Positions 17,860-28,279 of a stretch of DNA of 64,000 nucleotides are shown here, piece after piece; the first letter of the stretch is position 1, and each line of letters starts with the position of its first letter. The stretch is from Streptococcus suis. Lineage in GTDB: Bacteria > Bacillota > Bacilli > Lactobacillales > Streptococcaceae. Below the pieces are notes generated by a model. That model was not told where the DNA came from. It made no database searches and saw nothing but the letters and a program-made list of their open reading frames with translations. Made by a program: the position numbers and the translations under genes. The DNA lies in contig NZ_JAGFUX010000001.1 in NCBI RefSeq assembly GCF_017601095.1, forward strand, positions 234,118 through 298,117, in the 5' to 3' direction.

Positions 17860-18504
17860 ATGTTATTGAATGTTTTACTATTATTGACAGCGTATTTATT
17901 GGGATCTATCCCATCAGGTCTCTGGATCGGCCAGGCCTTTTTTAAGATAAATATTCGTGAGCATGGCTCTGGAAATACCGGGACAACCAATACCTTTCGC
18001 ATACTGGGGCCAAAGGCTGGAACCATTGTATTTTTGATTGATTTTCTAAAAGGTACGCTTGCGACCCTGTTGCCAGTTCTGCTTCATGCAGAGGGCATTT
18101 CTCCAATCGTCTTTGGCTTGGTGGCGGTCTTAGGACATACTTTCCCAATCTTTGCTAATTTCAAGGGTGGAAAGGCTGTGGCAACGTCAGCAGGTATGTT
18201 AATGGGATTTGCTCCGGCCTTCTGTTTTTATTTAATTCTAGTATTTGCCCTTTGCCTTTACCTGACTTCCATGGTTTCCATGTCAAGTGTAGTGGCGGCT
18301 GGAGCAGCTATCTTAGGAGCTCTGCTATTTCCCGCAATACACTTTCTACTGACTAGCTATGACGGACTCTTTACGGTGATTGTCGTCTTTCTTGGTAGTT
18401 TCGTCATTGTGAGACATAAGGAAAATATCCAACGTATCCTGAAAAAAGAGGAAAATCTCGTTCCCTTTGGTCTCAACCTTACGAAACAAGTCAAGATAAA
18501 ATAA
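17860..18504 (+). CDS. plsY: Glycerol-3-phosphate acyltransferase PlsY, 214 aa
   Basis: Integral membrane enzyme that transfers acyl from acyl-phosphate to the sn-1 position of glycerol-3-phosphate, the first committed step of phospholipid synthesis. Motifs: [28 protein letters not shown] (glycerol-3-phosphate site), [21 protein letters not shown] (acyl-phosphate site), with five or so hydrophobic segments. I chose ATG 17860 because the protein then starts at the first membrane segment like other PlsY. An in-frame ATG 17797 has a GGAG ribosome site but would add 21 residues of atypical sequence and lacks a clear promoter. Divergent from parE. Confidence 0.95.
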   Translation: MLLNVLLLLTAYLLGSIPSGLWIGQAFFKINIREHGSGNTGTTNTFRILGPKAGTIVFLIDFLKGTLATLLPVLLHAEGISPIVFGLVAVLGHTFPIFANFKGGKAVATSAGMLMGFAPAFCFYLILVFALCLYLTSMVSMSSVVAAGAAILGALLFPAIHFLLTSYDGLFTVIVVFLGSFVIVRHKENIQRILKKEENLVPFGLNLTKQVKIK

Positions 18505-18516
18505 GTTCTAACCTAC

Positions 18517-18546
18517 AAAAGCACCTCAAAATGGTGCTTTTTCTTA
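18517..18546 (+). terminator. plsY terminator
   Basis: AAAAGCACC, 7-nt loop, GGTGCTTTTTCTT directly after the plsY stop. Confidence 0.9.
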
Positions 18547-18584
18547 TTGAGTAAAAAAGCCAAAGGGTGGTTGGTAAAAAGAGA

Positions 18585-18608
18585 AAAACAACCCCCTAGG
18601 GTTGTTCG
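18585..18608 (-). terminator. Terminator of the 5'-nucleotidase gene
   Basis: Minus strand AACAACCC / GGGTTGTT stem followed by TTTCTC, 36 nt beyond the nucleotidase stop. Confidence 0.85.
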
Positions 18609-18643
18609 TCACGATTTCATTAAAAACTCTTGATAAAAAGTTT

Positions 18644-20884
18644 TTATTCTACTTCTTTGCGTTTTTTCAAGGCAAATCCGATGCCTGCCAATCCGAGTCC
18701 AATCATGCTAACAAGGGCAGATTGGTTGCTTCCAGTAGCTGGAAGACTAGCTTGGTTTACTTGCTTCGGACCTGCTTGACCTGGAGTTTTCACAGCAGGA
18801 GTTCCTGGTTTGTTTGAATCCTTGTTTGTGTCAGATGAGATTTGACCTGATGAATCCGTTGCTGACTGGTTATTTGAATTGTCAGCAGGTGGAGTCACAA
18901 CAGCATCCGGATTTGAAGCAGCATCATTCGGATCGAATCCAAGAATCTCTTCTACAAAATCAACAAAACCATCACCATCTGAATCCAGACTGCTATTCAC
19001 TGAGAAGAGGCGTGTTTCAGGGTTTACTTCTTCATAAAGGTTCAGAAGATTAACACTTGCTACTTCTTTCAAGTAGGTAGCAAATACGCTATCCATAGAT
19101 GGACCCTCTTCACGGGCACCACCGAGCATGGTATAGCCGTCACCACCTGCAGCCAAGAAGTCGTTTGTCGCTAGATAATAAGTCGCTTCCAAATTAAGAG
19201 CATCGTAGCTTTCCGTATCTGGATTCCAGATTGAAATATACTGCACTCGATTGCCTGCTTCAAGATTTACATCATAGAAAACTTGGGCGCCAGAAACATG
19301 TAAGAATCCTCCACTTGCTTCAAGCAATGGTTGGCCATTTGCGTCTAAGACAGCTTCGCCAGTTTCTTTGTTGACTTGGTGTGGTGCAGAAACCGACTTC
19401 TCAAACATATCCTTGATTTGCTGACCTGTTACTGTGATTTGTGAGATGCTATTTCCAAATGGGAGAACTGCAATGATATCGCCTTTTGTGACAGCTTGAT
19501 CTTTATTAATGCTTGCTCGAAGCCCTCCTCCATTTGTCACAGCCAAGCTTGACTTGTTGCTAAATCCTGTTTGTCCATAGTCATAGAGGGCATCAGTAAC
19601 AATATTACCTAGGTTTGTTTCGCGAACACGAACATTTGAACGTTCTCCGTTGAGTTCGACTGGGTTATTGGCAATTACAACTTCTGCGTTTTCAGCTTCA
19701 TATTTTGCCTTTATGTCTGCTACCAAGGCTGCAATTGTCGGATCAGGTGTCACGCTTGCTGCATCTGCAGCTGAAATCAAGCTGGTTTCAGCCAAGAGTT
19801 GGTTGGACTTGAGAGTGATTTTACCAATATTGTTCAGATAAGAACCAGTTTGGCTGTAAGTTACGTTATCACCATAAGTAGTTGAAGAAACTGTATGGGA
19901 ATGACCGTCAATTACGATGACACGTTTTCCAGCCAACTTAGCATTGGTTGAGAGGGCTTTTGCAAGTGTATCACCACGCCAAGATTCTGGAGTTGTAGTG
20001 TCCACACCTAAGTGAGCCAAAATAATGTAGTTTTTGTAGGTAACACCAGCAGAATCTGCTCTTGCCTCAATTTCATCAACGACCAAATTCACTTCGTCAA
20101 TTGGTTCCTTGAAGGTAACACCAACAATGTTTTGTGGGTGAGTTTTGGTAGCTGTTTCTGGTGTTGTCACACCGATGACAACAAATTCATCACCGACAAC
20201 TGTTTTATCCTTATCAACGATTGTGTAGGATTCAAACAAACGGGCACCATCTACATAGGTATTGGAACTCAAGAGTGGGAAATTCAACAGTTCTTTGTAT
20301 TTTACTGCCTGATCCAAGCCGAAATCGAATTCATGATTCCCAACTGCCATGGCATCGTAGCCAACTTGGTTCATGATGGCTGCTCTGTCTTCACCTTGAG
20401 TGCTGTTCGAAATTGGCATCCCTTGGAAGGCATCTCCAGCATCAACAACGATTGTAGTTGTCGCTTTTGTCCGCTCATCTGCAATGATGGCTGCTGCCTT
20501 CGCATCACCAATGACACCACGGTCTTCTAAGATTCGCCCATGCACGTCATTAGTATGCAAAATAACCGCTTCCACTTCGCTTGTCGCAACCGTTGTTGCT
20601 TCAGTTGCTGTTAAAGTAGTTGTCTCACTGGTCGAACTTGCTGTCTCACTAGTTGGAGTTGCTGCGCTAGTAGACGTAGGAGTCTCTGTGGCAGGAGTGC
20701 TGGTTGTTGTGGTTGTTCCAGTAGCCGCTGTTGAAGCAGTTGTACTGCTTGAATCTGCTGTTACCGCAACTGCCTCACTCGTAGGCGTTGTGGTAACTTC
20801 TGCTGCTGACACTGCCTCTGTCAAAACAAAGGGTGCCAACAAAAGACCAGATAAAGCTGGCAAAAGTAAGGTTTTCTTCTTCAT
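18644..20884 (-). CDS. Cell-wall-anchored 5'-nucleotidase, 746 aa
   Basis: Surface enzyme that dephosphorylates nucleotides outside the cell; in pathogenic streptococci such enzymes make adenosine and support immune evasion. Signal peptide to VSAAE (about residue 29), then a Ser/Thr-rich stretch of about 80 residues. The metallophosphatase domain has ILHTNDVHG, VVDAGDAFQG, AVGNHEFDFG and IDGHSHT; the 5'-nucleotidase C-terminal domain has VTNGGGLRASI and FLAAGGDGYTMLGG. A calcium-binding TSP3-like segment (DSDGDGFVDFVEE) precedes the sortase signal LPATG, a hydrophobic span and KKRKEVE. ATG 20884 with AAAGGA. TATAAT at 20917-20922 is its -10. Related to S. suis S5nA/Ssads-type proteins, but I cannot tell which. 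Confidence 0.93.
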   Translation of the reverse strand: MKKKTLLLPALSGLLLAPFVLTEAVSAAEVTTTPTSEAVAVTADSSSTTASTAATGTTTTTSTPATETPTSTSAATPTSETASSTSETTTLTATEATTVATSEVEAVILHTNDVHGRILEDRGVIGDAKAAAIIADERTKATTTIVVDAGDAFQGMPISNSTQGEDRAAIMNQVGYDAMAVGNHEFDFGLDQAVKYKELLNFPLLSSNTYVDGARLFESYTIVDKDKTVVGDEFVVIGVTTPETATKTHPQNIVGVTFKEPIDEVNLVVDEIEARADSAGVTYKNYIILAHLGVDTTTPESWRGDTLAKALSTNAKLAGKRVIVIDGHSHTVSSTTYGDNVTYSQTGSYLNNIGKITLKSNQLLAETSLISAADAASVTPDPTIAALVADIKAKYEAENAEVVIANNPVELNGERSNVRVRETNLGNIVTDALYDYGQTGFSNKSSLAVTNGGGLRASINKDQAVTKGDIIAVLPFGNSISQITVTGQQIKDMFEKSVSAPHQVNKETGEAVLDANGQPLLEASGGFLHVSGAQVFYDVNLEAGNRVQYISIWNPDTESYDALNLEATYYLATNDFLAAGGDGYTMLGGAREEGPSMDSVFATYLKEVASVNLLNLYEEVNPETRLFSVNSSLDSDGDGFVDFVEEILGFDPNDAASNPDAVVTPPADNSNNQSATDSSGQISSDTNKDSNKPGTPAVKTPGQAGPKQVNQASLPATGSNQSALVSMIGLGLAGIGFALKKRKEVE

Positions 20885-20916
20885 AAAAATCCTTTCTAAA
20901 ATATAATTCCTGAAGT

Positions 20917-20922
20917 ATTATA
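20917..20922 (-). promoter_or_regulatory. -10 box of the 5'-nucleotidase promoter
   Basis: Minus strand GTGTATAATAC, 33 nt upstream of ATG 20884; no strong -35. Confidence 0.55.
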
Positions 20923-21021
20923 CACTATTTTTCAGAAAAACAAAATATTGCAACCCTTTTCAAACAAAAAATGTTCGTCATTCTGAAAATGCCGCCTGAA
21001 AACTTTCTTGCCATTTTCAAA

Positions 21022-21050
21022 CGAAAAAGCCTAGATGACCTAGACTTTTT
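21022..21050 (-). terminator. pyrC terminator overlapping its stop codon
   Basis: Minus strand AAAAAGTCTAG, loop, CTAGGCTTTTT; the TAG stop of pyrC is inside the left arm. Confidence 0.85.
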
Positions 21051-22311
21051 GATAAACAATATTCCCAGAAGCGATAGTCAACAGAACTTCGCCTTTTAAT
21101 AAATCACCAACAAATGGAGAGTTTGAGGATTTTGAAGCAAAAGTCTCTCCAACCAGTCGTTGTGCCTGTGGATCAAACAAGACCAAATCTGCTGGACCAT
21201 CTTCAGCCAAGTAACCCGCATCCAAGCCATACAAACGCGCTGGATTCAGGGTCATCTTTTCTAGCAAGTCCATCAAGCTGAGATGTCCTTCTTCAACCAA
21301 GTAGGTCAAGCCCAAGGAAAGCGAGGTCTCAAGACCTGTCATACCAGAAGGAGCTTGCGTGATGTCTAAGACAGCCTTTTCATCCGCATGGTGCGGTGCA
21401 TGGTCTGTCGCAATTACCGAAATGACACCTGATTTCAGCCCTTCAATCACAGCCAATCGATCCGACTCTGTCCGAAGCGGGGGATTCATCTTGGCATTGG
21501 CTCCCTTGGTCAGGAGCAGGTCTTCTGTTCGTGAAAAATGCTGGGGAGCAACTTCCGCCGATACTTTGGCACCCAATCCTTGGGCAAAGGCCACAACCTT
21601 GACTGATTCAGCTTTTGATAGGTGCTGGATATGGACTTTTGCACCTGTTTCATAAGCAATCATGGCATCTCGTGCAATCATGCTATACTCAGCCAGACCA
21701 GTTGCACCACAGACATGAAAATGCTTGGCAGCAATCCCTTCATTTAAACCCAGAATTCCATTTAAATCAGGATCTTCTTCATGTAAACTGATGAGCATGT
21801 CTTGTTTTTTTGCTTCTTGCATGGCAGCACGGACAACCGCCGCATTAGTCAATGGGATGCCATCATCAGACAAGGCAACAGCGCCAGCCTTTTTCAAAGC
21901 GGCAAAATCCGTGATATTCTTCCCATCAAACTGATGGGTAACCGTTGCAACGCTATAAATATGAATGGCTTCTTTTTGAGCTGACACCAAGACTTCCTGC
22001 AAGGTTTCAACTGTCGAGATTGTTGGATTGGTGTTGGCCATCATCACTACCGATGTAAAGCCACCCGCTGCTGCTGACAAGGCACCAGTGTGAATGTCTT
22101 CTTTATGGGTCTGACCAGGTTCTCTAAAGTGAACATGGACATCAACCAGCCCTGGAGCGACAACCAGTCCAGTCGCATCAATGACTTCACAGTCCTTACT
22201 GTCCAGCTGCTCTGCTATTTTTACTATCTTTTGACCATCGATTAGGATATCACATACCTTATCAACCTGCGACTTTGGATCTAAAACCCGACCATTTTTA
22301 ATCAATAGCAT
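21040..22311 (-). CDS. pyrC: Dihydroorotase, 423 aa
   Basis: Zinc amidohydrolase that cyclises N-carbamoyl-aspartate to dihydroorotate in de novo pyrimidine synthesis. Motifs: metal-binding [20 protein letters not shown] (residues 55-74), a catalytic region [22 protein letters not shown], and [14 protein letters not shown] with the metal-binding Asp. Class I (bacterial AllB/PyrC type) length. ATG 22311 has AAAGGAGA. Follows ung after 46 nt in the same direction; it is separated from the other pyr genes by ung and two glycosyltransferase genes. Confidence 0.96.
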   Translation of the reverse strand: MLLIKNGRVLDPKSQVDKVCDILIDGQKIVKIAEQLDSKDCEVIDATGLVVAPGLVDVHVHFREPGQTHKEDIHTGALSAAAGGFTSVVMMANTNPTISTVETLQEVLVSAQKEAIHIYSVATVTHQFDGKNITDFAALKKAGAVALSDDGIPLTNAAVVRAAMQEAKKQDMLISLHEEDPDLNGILGLNEGIAAKHFHVCGATGLAEYSMIARDAMIAYETGAKVHIQHLSKAESVKVVAFAQGLGAKVSAEVAPQHFSRTEDLLLTKGANAKMNPPLRTESDRLAVIEGLKSGVISVIATDHAPHHADEKAVLDITQAPSGMTGLETSLSLGLTYLVEEGHLSLMDLLEKMTLNPARLYGLDAGYLAEDGPADLVLFDPQAQRLVGETFASKSSNSPFVGDLLKGEVLLTIASGNIVYQKV

Positions 22312-22357
22312 AAAACGTCTCCTTTATCTAGTGCTTTGAAGCAAGGCAGTAATCTCT

Positions 22358-23014
22358 CTAAGAGTGAGTCCAATCGATTTCCTGAACCCCATTGGCTCTT
22401 AGAAAGGCATTGGTTTGAGAAAAGGGCCTGCTACCAAAAAATCCACGGTAGGCTGATAGAGGACTCGGGTGGGCAGACTCGATAATCAGATGGCGTGAAT
22501 TGGTAATCAGAGCCTTTTTCTTTCGAGCATATGCTCCCCAGAGGATATAAACTACCGGTTGCTCCAAGTTATTCACCACCTGGATGATCGCATCAGTAAA
22601 GGGCTCCCAAACTTGACCTGCATGCCCATTGGCATTGCCAGCAGGTACAGTCAGACAGGCATTGAGCAAGAGAACTCCTTGACGCGCCCACGATGTCAAA
22701 TCATGGCTTGCTTTCCCCCCTACATCTTCCGCTAGTTCTTTTAGGATATTTTGGAGAGAAGGCGGAGCGGGTATGCTTTCTGGAACTGAAAAGGACAAAC
22801 CTTGAGCCTGACCAGGTCCGTGATAGGGATCTTGCCCTAGAATCACGACCTTGACATCTTCTAAGGCAGTTTCCTGAATGGCAGCGAAAACTTTTTCACG
22901 AGGTGGATAAATCGTCCCACTTGCATAGACAGTATCTAGAAACTGATTGATTTTCCCAAAATAGTGCTCAGGCAATTGAGCCTTAATCTGTTCATGCCAG
23001 GCAGAATGTTGCAT
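22358..23014 (-). CDS. ung: Uracil-DNA glycosylase, 218 aa
   Basis: Removes uracil from DNA to start base-excision repair. Family 1 motifs: [22 protein letters not shown] (catalytic Asp in GQDPYHG), [11 protein letters not shown], and [17 protein letters not shown] (catalytic His and the Leu intercalation loop). I use ATG 23014 because AAGGAG lies 5 nt upstream; GTG 23017 is too close to that site. Starts 9 nt after the stop of the GT2 gene, so the two are probably co-transcribed. Confidence 0.97.
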   Translation of the reverse strand: MQHSAWHEQIKAQLPEHYFGKINQFLDTVYASGTIYPPREKVFAAIQETALEDVKVVILGQDPYHGPGQAQGLSFSVPESIPAPPSLQNILKELAEDVGGKASHDLTSWARQGVLLLNACLTVPAGNANGHAGQVWEPFTDAIIQVVNNLEQPVVYILWGAYARKKKALITNSRHLIIESAHPSPLSAYRGFFGSRPFSQTNAFLRANGVQEIDWTHS

Positions 23015-23023
23015 CACAGCTCC

Positions 23024-23947
23024 TTATTTATTTTTTTCTTTGATCAAGTAGATAGGGCGTTTTTTCGTTTCCATAAAGACTTTTGCTAGGTACTTCCCTA
23101 AAATACCAATCGTCATCAATTGGAGCCCACCTAAAAAGAGGATAATACAAATAGTCGATGGCCAGCCGATTGTCGGATCTCCGAAAACCAAGGTCTTAAC
23201 AACCACTACAACCATGAGAAAGAGAGAGAGTAAGAAGGTGAAAAAACCAACAAATGAAGCGATATTAAGCGGGGCTTCGGAAAAATTGATAATCCCTTCT
23301 ATCGAATAAGACAAGAGCGACCAGAAAGACCAACTTGTCTCCCCTGCTACACGCTCAACGTTCTGGTAAGGAAGGTACTTGGTCTCAAACCCAACCCAGG
23401 CAAAAATGCCTTTTGAAAAGCGGTTGTATTCCGACACTTCTAAGATAGCATCCACCATCTGCCGTCTCATCAAACGAAAATCTCGAGCTCCATCAACCAC
23501 CTCTACTTGACTGATTTTGTTCATCAAGGCATAAAAAAGTTTTGCAAAAAAACTCCGAATAGGAGGCTCACCATCACGATTGACACGACGTGTTCCGACA
23601 CAATCCAGCTCTGCATCCGCATCTAACATGGTCTTCATTTCAATCAGCATACGTGGAGGATCTTGTAAATCAACATCCATGACTGTCACAAATTCACCAG
23701 TTGACTCCTTCAAACCTGCATAGAGAGCAGCTTCTTTGCCAAAATTGCGTGAAAAAGACAGGTATTTCACAGCTGGATCCTTGCTGGAAACTTCTCGTAA
23801 AACAGCAAGCGTCTGATCTTTAGAACCATCATTTACAAAAATATATTCAAATACCTCTCCCATTTCCAAACGCACGGCTTCCATGGCCTGATAAAAGATG
23901 GGAATAGAGGCTTCCTCATTGTAACATGGTACGATTACTGAGATCAT
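23024..23947 (-). CDS. GtrB/DPM-like GT2 glycosyltransferase with C-terminal membrane anchor, 307 aa
   Basis: Expected to transfer a sugar from a nucleotide sugar to undecaprenyl phosphate, making a lipid-linked donor. GT2 domain: ISVIVPCYNEEASIPIFY (2-19), YIFVNDGSKDQT, YLSFSRNFGKEAALYAGL, FVTVMDVDLQDPPRML with DxD near residue 93, and ISQVEVVDGARDFRLMRR. Two C-terminal membrane spans (residues 232-262 and 270-290) end with KKRPIYLIKEK. Its start overlaps the stop of the polytopic protein next to it by 4 nt, which suggests that the lipid-linked sugar is used by that protein. A close paralog lies at 48508-49443. Confidence 0.9.
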   Translation of the reverse strand: MISVIVPCYNEEASIPIFYQAMEAVRLEMGEVFEYIFVNDGSKDQTLAVLREVSSKDPAVKYLSFSRNFGKEAALYAGLKESTGEFVTVMDVDLQDPPRMLIEMKTMLDADAELDCVGTRRVNRDGEPPIRSFFAKLFYALMNKISQVEVVDGARDFRLMRRQMVDAILEVSEYNRFSKGIFAWVGFETKYLPYQNVERVAGETSWSFWSLLSYSIEGIINFSEAPLNIASFVGFFTFLLSLFLMVVVVVKTLVFGDPTIGWPSTICIILFLGGLQLMTIGILGKYLAKVFMETKKRPIYLIKEKNK

Positions 23948-25431
23948 TTTCTACCTTCTTTCTTTACTAAATCTGACCAGCCAAAGGCTGCCATAAAGAC
24001 AATTTGAGGTAGGAATTGAAGCAAGTAGCGCGCCTTACCACCTTCAAAAATCATCAAAAAGAGAATACCACCAAACACCGTCAAGATAACAAATTGCCTT
24101 CTTTCATCTGGTACATAATGCGTAACAGAATACACCAAGCCAATCACCAACAAAATCCAACAAATTTGTTTCACAAGCTGATAGGCCTTAAAATTTTCCC
24201 CATCCTTTTCCAAGATCGTTTCTCGCACCCATTGGGCAAGCCCGTTATTTTGAGTAAGCGGATAGTGGGGAGAGATGTAGGTAGTTTTTTCCAATTCTGG
24301 ACTACGATAAATCCAATTCAAGGTCCCGTCGTATAGGGTGTTGTTCAACTTGACCACCAAATGCTGGGCAAAGGTCCAAACAGTGTATTCTGACAAACGG
24401 CGCTTGATTTCTGCCCATTCATTTTTATTAGCAAACATTCCGTTGTTATAGACAGTATGCAGTTCTTCATCAATGTAGGTCAAAAGCCCTGCCTTCATGT
24501 CCTCTTGATCCGTTCCTGTATAGGTCAAACCAAGGTTGATAAAGGTCAACCAACTCTTGGCCAAGGCCTCATCTTGAATAATAACAACTTCCCTTTGCTC
24601 TTGTTCTATAATGGTTTTTCCACCGTAGAATAAACCAAAACTAATTAAAAAGAGAGAAAATGAGAGCATCAATTTCTTCCAATTGCCTTTTAACAACGAA
24701 ACCATGAAGAAGGCAATAATGGAAATCGCAGCAGTTGGTCTAAAGGTAAAGGCTAGACTTGCTACTAGGCCCAAACCAAACATGTTCTTCCACGACACCG
24801 TCTCTGATTGCAGGGCTTTCAAAATCAAGTAAACCTGAAGCGCCAAAAAAGGCAAGCCCGCAACATCCGTGTAAGTTTGAATGACATAGGGAGAAAATCC
24901 CAACATCAACATGTAAAATGTAAAGGCCATATCCGCCAATTGTTGGTCTAGAAAGTCCTTACCGGCTCGATATAAAATGAGAGCTGTTGCATTCATACAG
25001 ATAAAACCGATGGCTTCTAAAACCCAAATCGTCCACTCACCCAAAAGATTATAAAGCCAGCGCTCCGCTAAAAATAAAGACAAGTTGTTGGGATTGCGCG
25101 ACAAATAACTCGAAACGGACAAGTCTGGCAAGATTTTTAGGGCACCATTCAAGACAACTGCCGCATCGGAACGGACCAGCAGGTTTGCTGAAAACAAGAC
25201 CAGTAACTGAAACAGCAGAGCTACAACCATAACCCATGGCTTACGTGCCATCAGGTACCTCCAGCAGGCCTTGACCCAGTCACGTTTGCGAACAGCTAAA
25301 AAACCAAAAATCAGACTAGCCAATCCTGCAAGCAAAGAAAGGTTAAATAGAAAATATAGGGCTGTGCCCAACCAAAAAATAGTCAGCACTAGCATGCATT
25401 TTTGCAAAATGGAAAAGAAATATCTATACAT
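23944..25431 (-). CDS. Polytopic GT-C-like glycosyltransferase, 495 aa
   Basis: Large membrane protein with about ten to twelve hydrophobic segments; an early loop contains LLVRSDAAVVLNGA, consistent with the acidic first extracytoplasmic loop of GT-C enzymes, and the segment LAERWLYNLLGEWTIW follows. It would take the lipid-linked sugar made by the adjoining GtrB-like enzyme and transfer it to a cell-wall polymer or lipid outside the membrane. The acceptor is unknown. ATG 25431 has no Shine-Dalgarno and lies 8 nt from the -10 box, so the mRNA may be leaderless. The 48508-51151 gene pair in the mobile element has the same layout. Confidence 0.75.
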   Translation of the reverse strand: MYRYFFSILQKCMLVLTIFWLGTALYFLFNLSLLAGLASLIFGFLAVRKRDWVKACWRYLMARKPWVMVVALLFQLLVLFSANLLVRSDAAVVLNGALKILPDLSVSSYLSRNPNNLSLFLAERWLYNLLGEWTIWVLEAIGFICMNATALILYRAGKDFLDQQLADMAFTFYMLMLGFSPYVIQTYTDVAGLPFLALQVYLILKALQSETVSWKNMFGLGLVASLAFTFRPTAAISIIAFFMVSLLKGNWKKLMLSFSLFLISFGLFYGGKTIIEQEQREVVIIQDEALAKSWLTFINLGLTYTGTDQEDMKAGLLTYIDEELHTVYNNGMFANKNEWAEIKRRLSEYTVWTFAQHLVVKLNNTLYDGTLNWIYRSPELEKTTYISPHYPLTQNNGLAQWVRETILEKDGENFKAYQLVKQICWILLVIGLVYSVTHYVPDERRQFVILTVFGGILFLMIFEGGKARYLLQFLPQIVFMAAFGWSDLVKKEGRK

Positions 25432-25456
25432 GAAAAAAATTATACCATTTTCATGA
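25430..25456 (-). promoter_or_regulatory. Extended -10 of the GT-C gene inside an inverted repeat
   Basis: Minus strand TGGTATAAT (25439-25447) followed by seven nt and ATG 25431, predicting a leaderless or nearly leaderless mRNA. The box is enclosed by CATGAAAA / TTTTCATG arms, which could also end pyrE transcripts. Confidence 0.5.
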
Positions 25457-25487
25457 ATTTCTTCCCACTAATCATGCGCAGTTTTTC

Positions 25488-26117
25488 TTAATCTTGCCAA
25501 TCCTCTTGATTTTGGCGGAATTTTTTCAAGAGACTGAGGCCGTCCGCGTTGATATACCCCTGCACTTTTGCCACCTTGATGAGCTCAGAATAATCGCAGA
25601 GCGTAACCAGTTTAACACCTGCATTATCAAAATTTCGGTCTGCCTTTGGAAGCTGGTAGGTGAAAATTGCCACCACACCAAGCACTTCTGCCCCTTCTCG
25701 TTCAGCAGCTGCAACGGCATCTAAAACAGAGCCACCGGTTGAAATCAAGTCTTCAATCACAACCATTTTTTGCCCTTTGACAATACGGCCCTCAACCTGA
25801 TTACCTGCACCGTGCTCCTTTGCCTTGCTTCGAATGTAGGCAAATGGCAGGTTCATGCGGTCAGCCACAATCGCACCATGAGGAATTCCAGCTGTTGCAG
25901 TTCCTGCAATGACTTCGACCTCTGGAAATTCTGCCTTGATTGCTTGAACAAAACCATCTTCAATCAAGTTGCGTGTATCTGGATAGGACAAGGTGATGCG
26001 ATTGTCTGTGTAGATAGGAGATTTGATGCCTGAAGCCCAAGTAAATGGCTTGTCGGGTTGCAAATAAACTGCTTTAATATCCAATAAGTGCGATGCGATT
26101 TTACTTGAAAGTGTCAT
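25488..26117 (-). CDS. pyrE: Orotate phosphoribosyltransferase, 209 aa
   Basis: Couples orotate to PRPP to give OMP, step five of pyrimidine synthesis. Visible: [16 protein letters not shown] (24-39), [17 protein letters not shown] (flexible catalytic loop), and the PRPP-binding motif [17 protein letters not shown]. Full length. Last pyr gene of the pyrF-(PPase-like)-pyrE unit; 15 nt after the stop of the previous gene. ATG 26117 with AAGGAG. Confidence 0.97.
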   Translation of the reverse strand: MTLSSKIASHLLDIKAVYLQPDKPFTWASGIKSPIYTDNRITLSYPDTRNLIEDGFVQAIKAEFPEVEVIAGTATAGIPHGAIVADRMNLPFAYIRSKAKEHGAGNQVEGRIVKGQKMVVIEDLISTGGSVLDAVAAAEREGAEVLGVVAIFTYQLPKADRNFDNAGVKLVTLCDYSELIKVAKVQGYINADGLSLLKKFRQNQEDWQD

Positions 26118-26132
26118 AATTTTACTCCTTTT

Positions 26133-26459
26133 CTATATCATTTCGATCCATGAATCGAAATACTGTTCTAAAAAGTATGTTGCTTCTGTGATTTGTGTCA
26201 AACTAACCACTTCATCTGCTCCTGTCAGGACCCACTTGTCTTCATTATCATCTCGCCGATGAATGACAGCAGCCAGTCGACCTTCAAAGTGCGTCACTGC
26301 CTGCTCAACGGCTCTTGAAAGGACGTAGACATCCTGCTCTTCACCGTCACCAGCTATGAGGTTGGGAATGTAGCCGTAGTTAAGGGGATACACATTTCCC
26401 CAAGAATCTTGGTAGCCTAGCGGACGGTCAATCACTGCCTGATAAATCTTACTGGTCAT
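26133..26459 (-). CDS. Family I inorganic pyrophosphatase-like protein, 108 aa
   Basis: Short protein with the Family I pyrophosphatase core: [27 protein letters not shown] (residues 21-47). The canonical metal site DxDPxD reads DGEEQD here, so the middle Asp is Glu and the Pro is lost; first and last Asp remain. At 108 residues it lacks much of the standard ~175-residue enzyme, so activity is uncertain. ATG 26459 overlaps the pyrF stop by 11 nt; the longer frame upstream is only the antisense of pyrF coding. Position between pyrF and pyrE suggests a link to PPi released by PyrE. Confidence 0.7.
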   Translation of the reverse strand: MTSKIYQAVIDRPLGYQDSWGNVYPLNYGYIPNLIAGDGEEQDVYVLSRAVEQAVTHFEGRLAAVIHRRDDNEDKWVLTGADEVVSLTQITEATYFLEQYFDSWIEMI

Positions 26460-27150
26460 GACCACTCCACTCCTGCTTGATAGCCTGATAGGCCTGAAGA
26501 GGATGATCCGCCTGCGTAATCGGACGGCCGACAACGATGTAGGAAGATCCGATTTGCGCCGCTTGTCCTGGAGTCATGACACGTTTTTGATCTCCGATGT
26601 CACTGCCACTTGGTCGAATGCCGGGTGTCAGACAGATGAAGTCTGGCTGGGTAACCTCTCTGATAAGACCAACTTCTTGAGCTGAACAGACGACACCGTC
26701 TAAACCGGCCCTGTCTGCTAACCGAGCGTAGTGGACAACGGACTCCTGCAAACTGGTCTGAATGTTCTGGTCGCTCTGCATTTGCTCCTCTGAAGTGGAC
26801 GTCAACTGGGTCACCGCAATCAAGCGAGCCTGCTGCCCTAGTCCCCTCCGAGCCGCCTGCATCATCTCAAAGCCGCCTGCTGCGTGGACATTGGTCATAT
26901 CGACACCCAGTGTCGCTAGTACCCGCATGGCCGACTCAACCGTATGTGGAATATCATGCAATTTCAAATCTAAAAATATCCGATGACCTAGTGACTTGAT
27001 ATAACGAATGACCGCTGGACCTTCCGCATAAAACAGCTCCATCCCAACCTTGACAAAGAGATGCTCATCTGCTGGAAACTGAGCTAGAAAGGCCTTGACC
27101 TCCTCTAAACTGGCAAAATCTAGGGCGATAATTGGGGATAATTCTCTCAT
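26449..27150 (-). CDS. pyrF: Orotidine-5'-phosphate decarboxylase, 233 aa
   Basis: Decarboxylates OMP to UMP, the last step of de novo UMP synthesis. TIM-barrel protein with SPIIALDF at the start, the catalytic [13 protein letters not shown] (Lys-Asp-Lys-Asp type tetrad, around residues 58-70), [10 protein letters not shown] and the phosphate-binding [14 protein letters not shown] chose ATG 27150, which has a perfect GGAGG 5 nt upstream; the longer frame is leader sequence. Preceded by a promoter and a PyrR attenuator. Confidence 0.97.
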   Translation of the reverse strand: MRELSPIIALDFASLEEVKAFLAQFPADEHLFVKVGMELFYAEGPAVIRYIKSLGHRIFLDLKLHDIPHTVESAMRVLATLGVDMTNVHAAGGFEMMQAARRGLGQQARLIAVTQLTSTSEEQMQSDQNIQTSLQESVVHYARLADRAGLDGVVCSAQEVGLIREVTQPDFICLTPGIRPSGSDIGDQKRVMTPGQAAQIGSSYIVVGRPITQADHPLQAYQAIKQEWSGHDQ

Positions 27151-27170
27151 AAGACCTCCAAAATTCAGAC

Positions 27171-27200
27171 ACAAAAACCCCTGCCAAATCAGCAAGGGTT
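27171..27200 (-). terminator. Attenuation terminator before pyrF
   Basis: Minus strand AACCCTTGC, loop, GCAGGGGTT then TTTTGTG, 20 nt before pyrF. The intrinsic terminator half of the PyrR-controlled leader. Confidence 0.85.
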
Positions 27201-27250
27201 GCACCAAAAGAGAGTGAGAGCCTAGACTCCGCCTCTATTTATCCTGTGAC

Positions 27251-27283
27251 CCTTCTTCGCCTCTCTGGACTCAGTTAAAGGTT
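27251..27283 (-). promoter_or_regulatory. PyrR-binding element of the pyrF leader
   Basis: Minus strand carries the PyrR loop AGTCCAGAGAGGC inside a CCTTT...AAGG stem (anti-antiterminator). With UMP bound, PyrR would favour the downstream terminator. The 33-nt core is identical to the one at 29167-29199. Confidence 0.9.
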
Positions 27284-27296
27284 TTTAACTATTTCT

Positions 27297-28272
<976 letters not shown>

Positions 28273-28279
28273 TTACCTC

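Noticed and set aside
20012..20906. Open frames of 172 and 168 codons on the plus strand opposite the nucleotidase gene
   Set aside because: Antisense to a gene with clear catalytic motifs and a low-complexity stalk that leaves frames open by chance.
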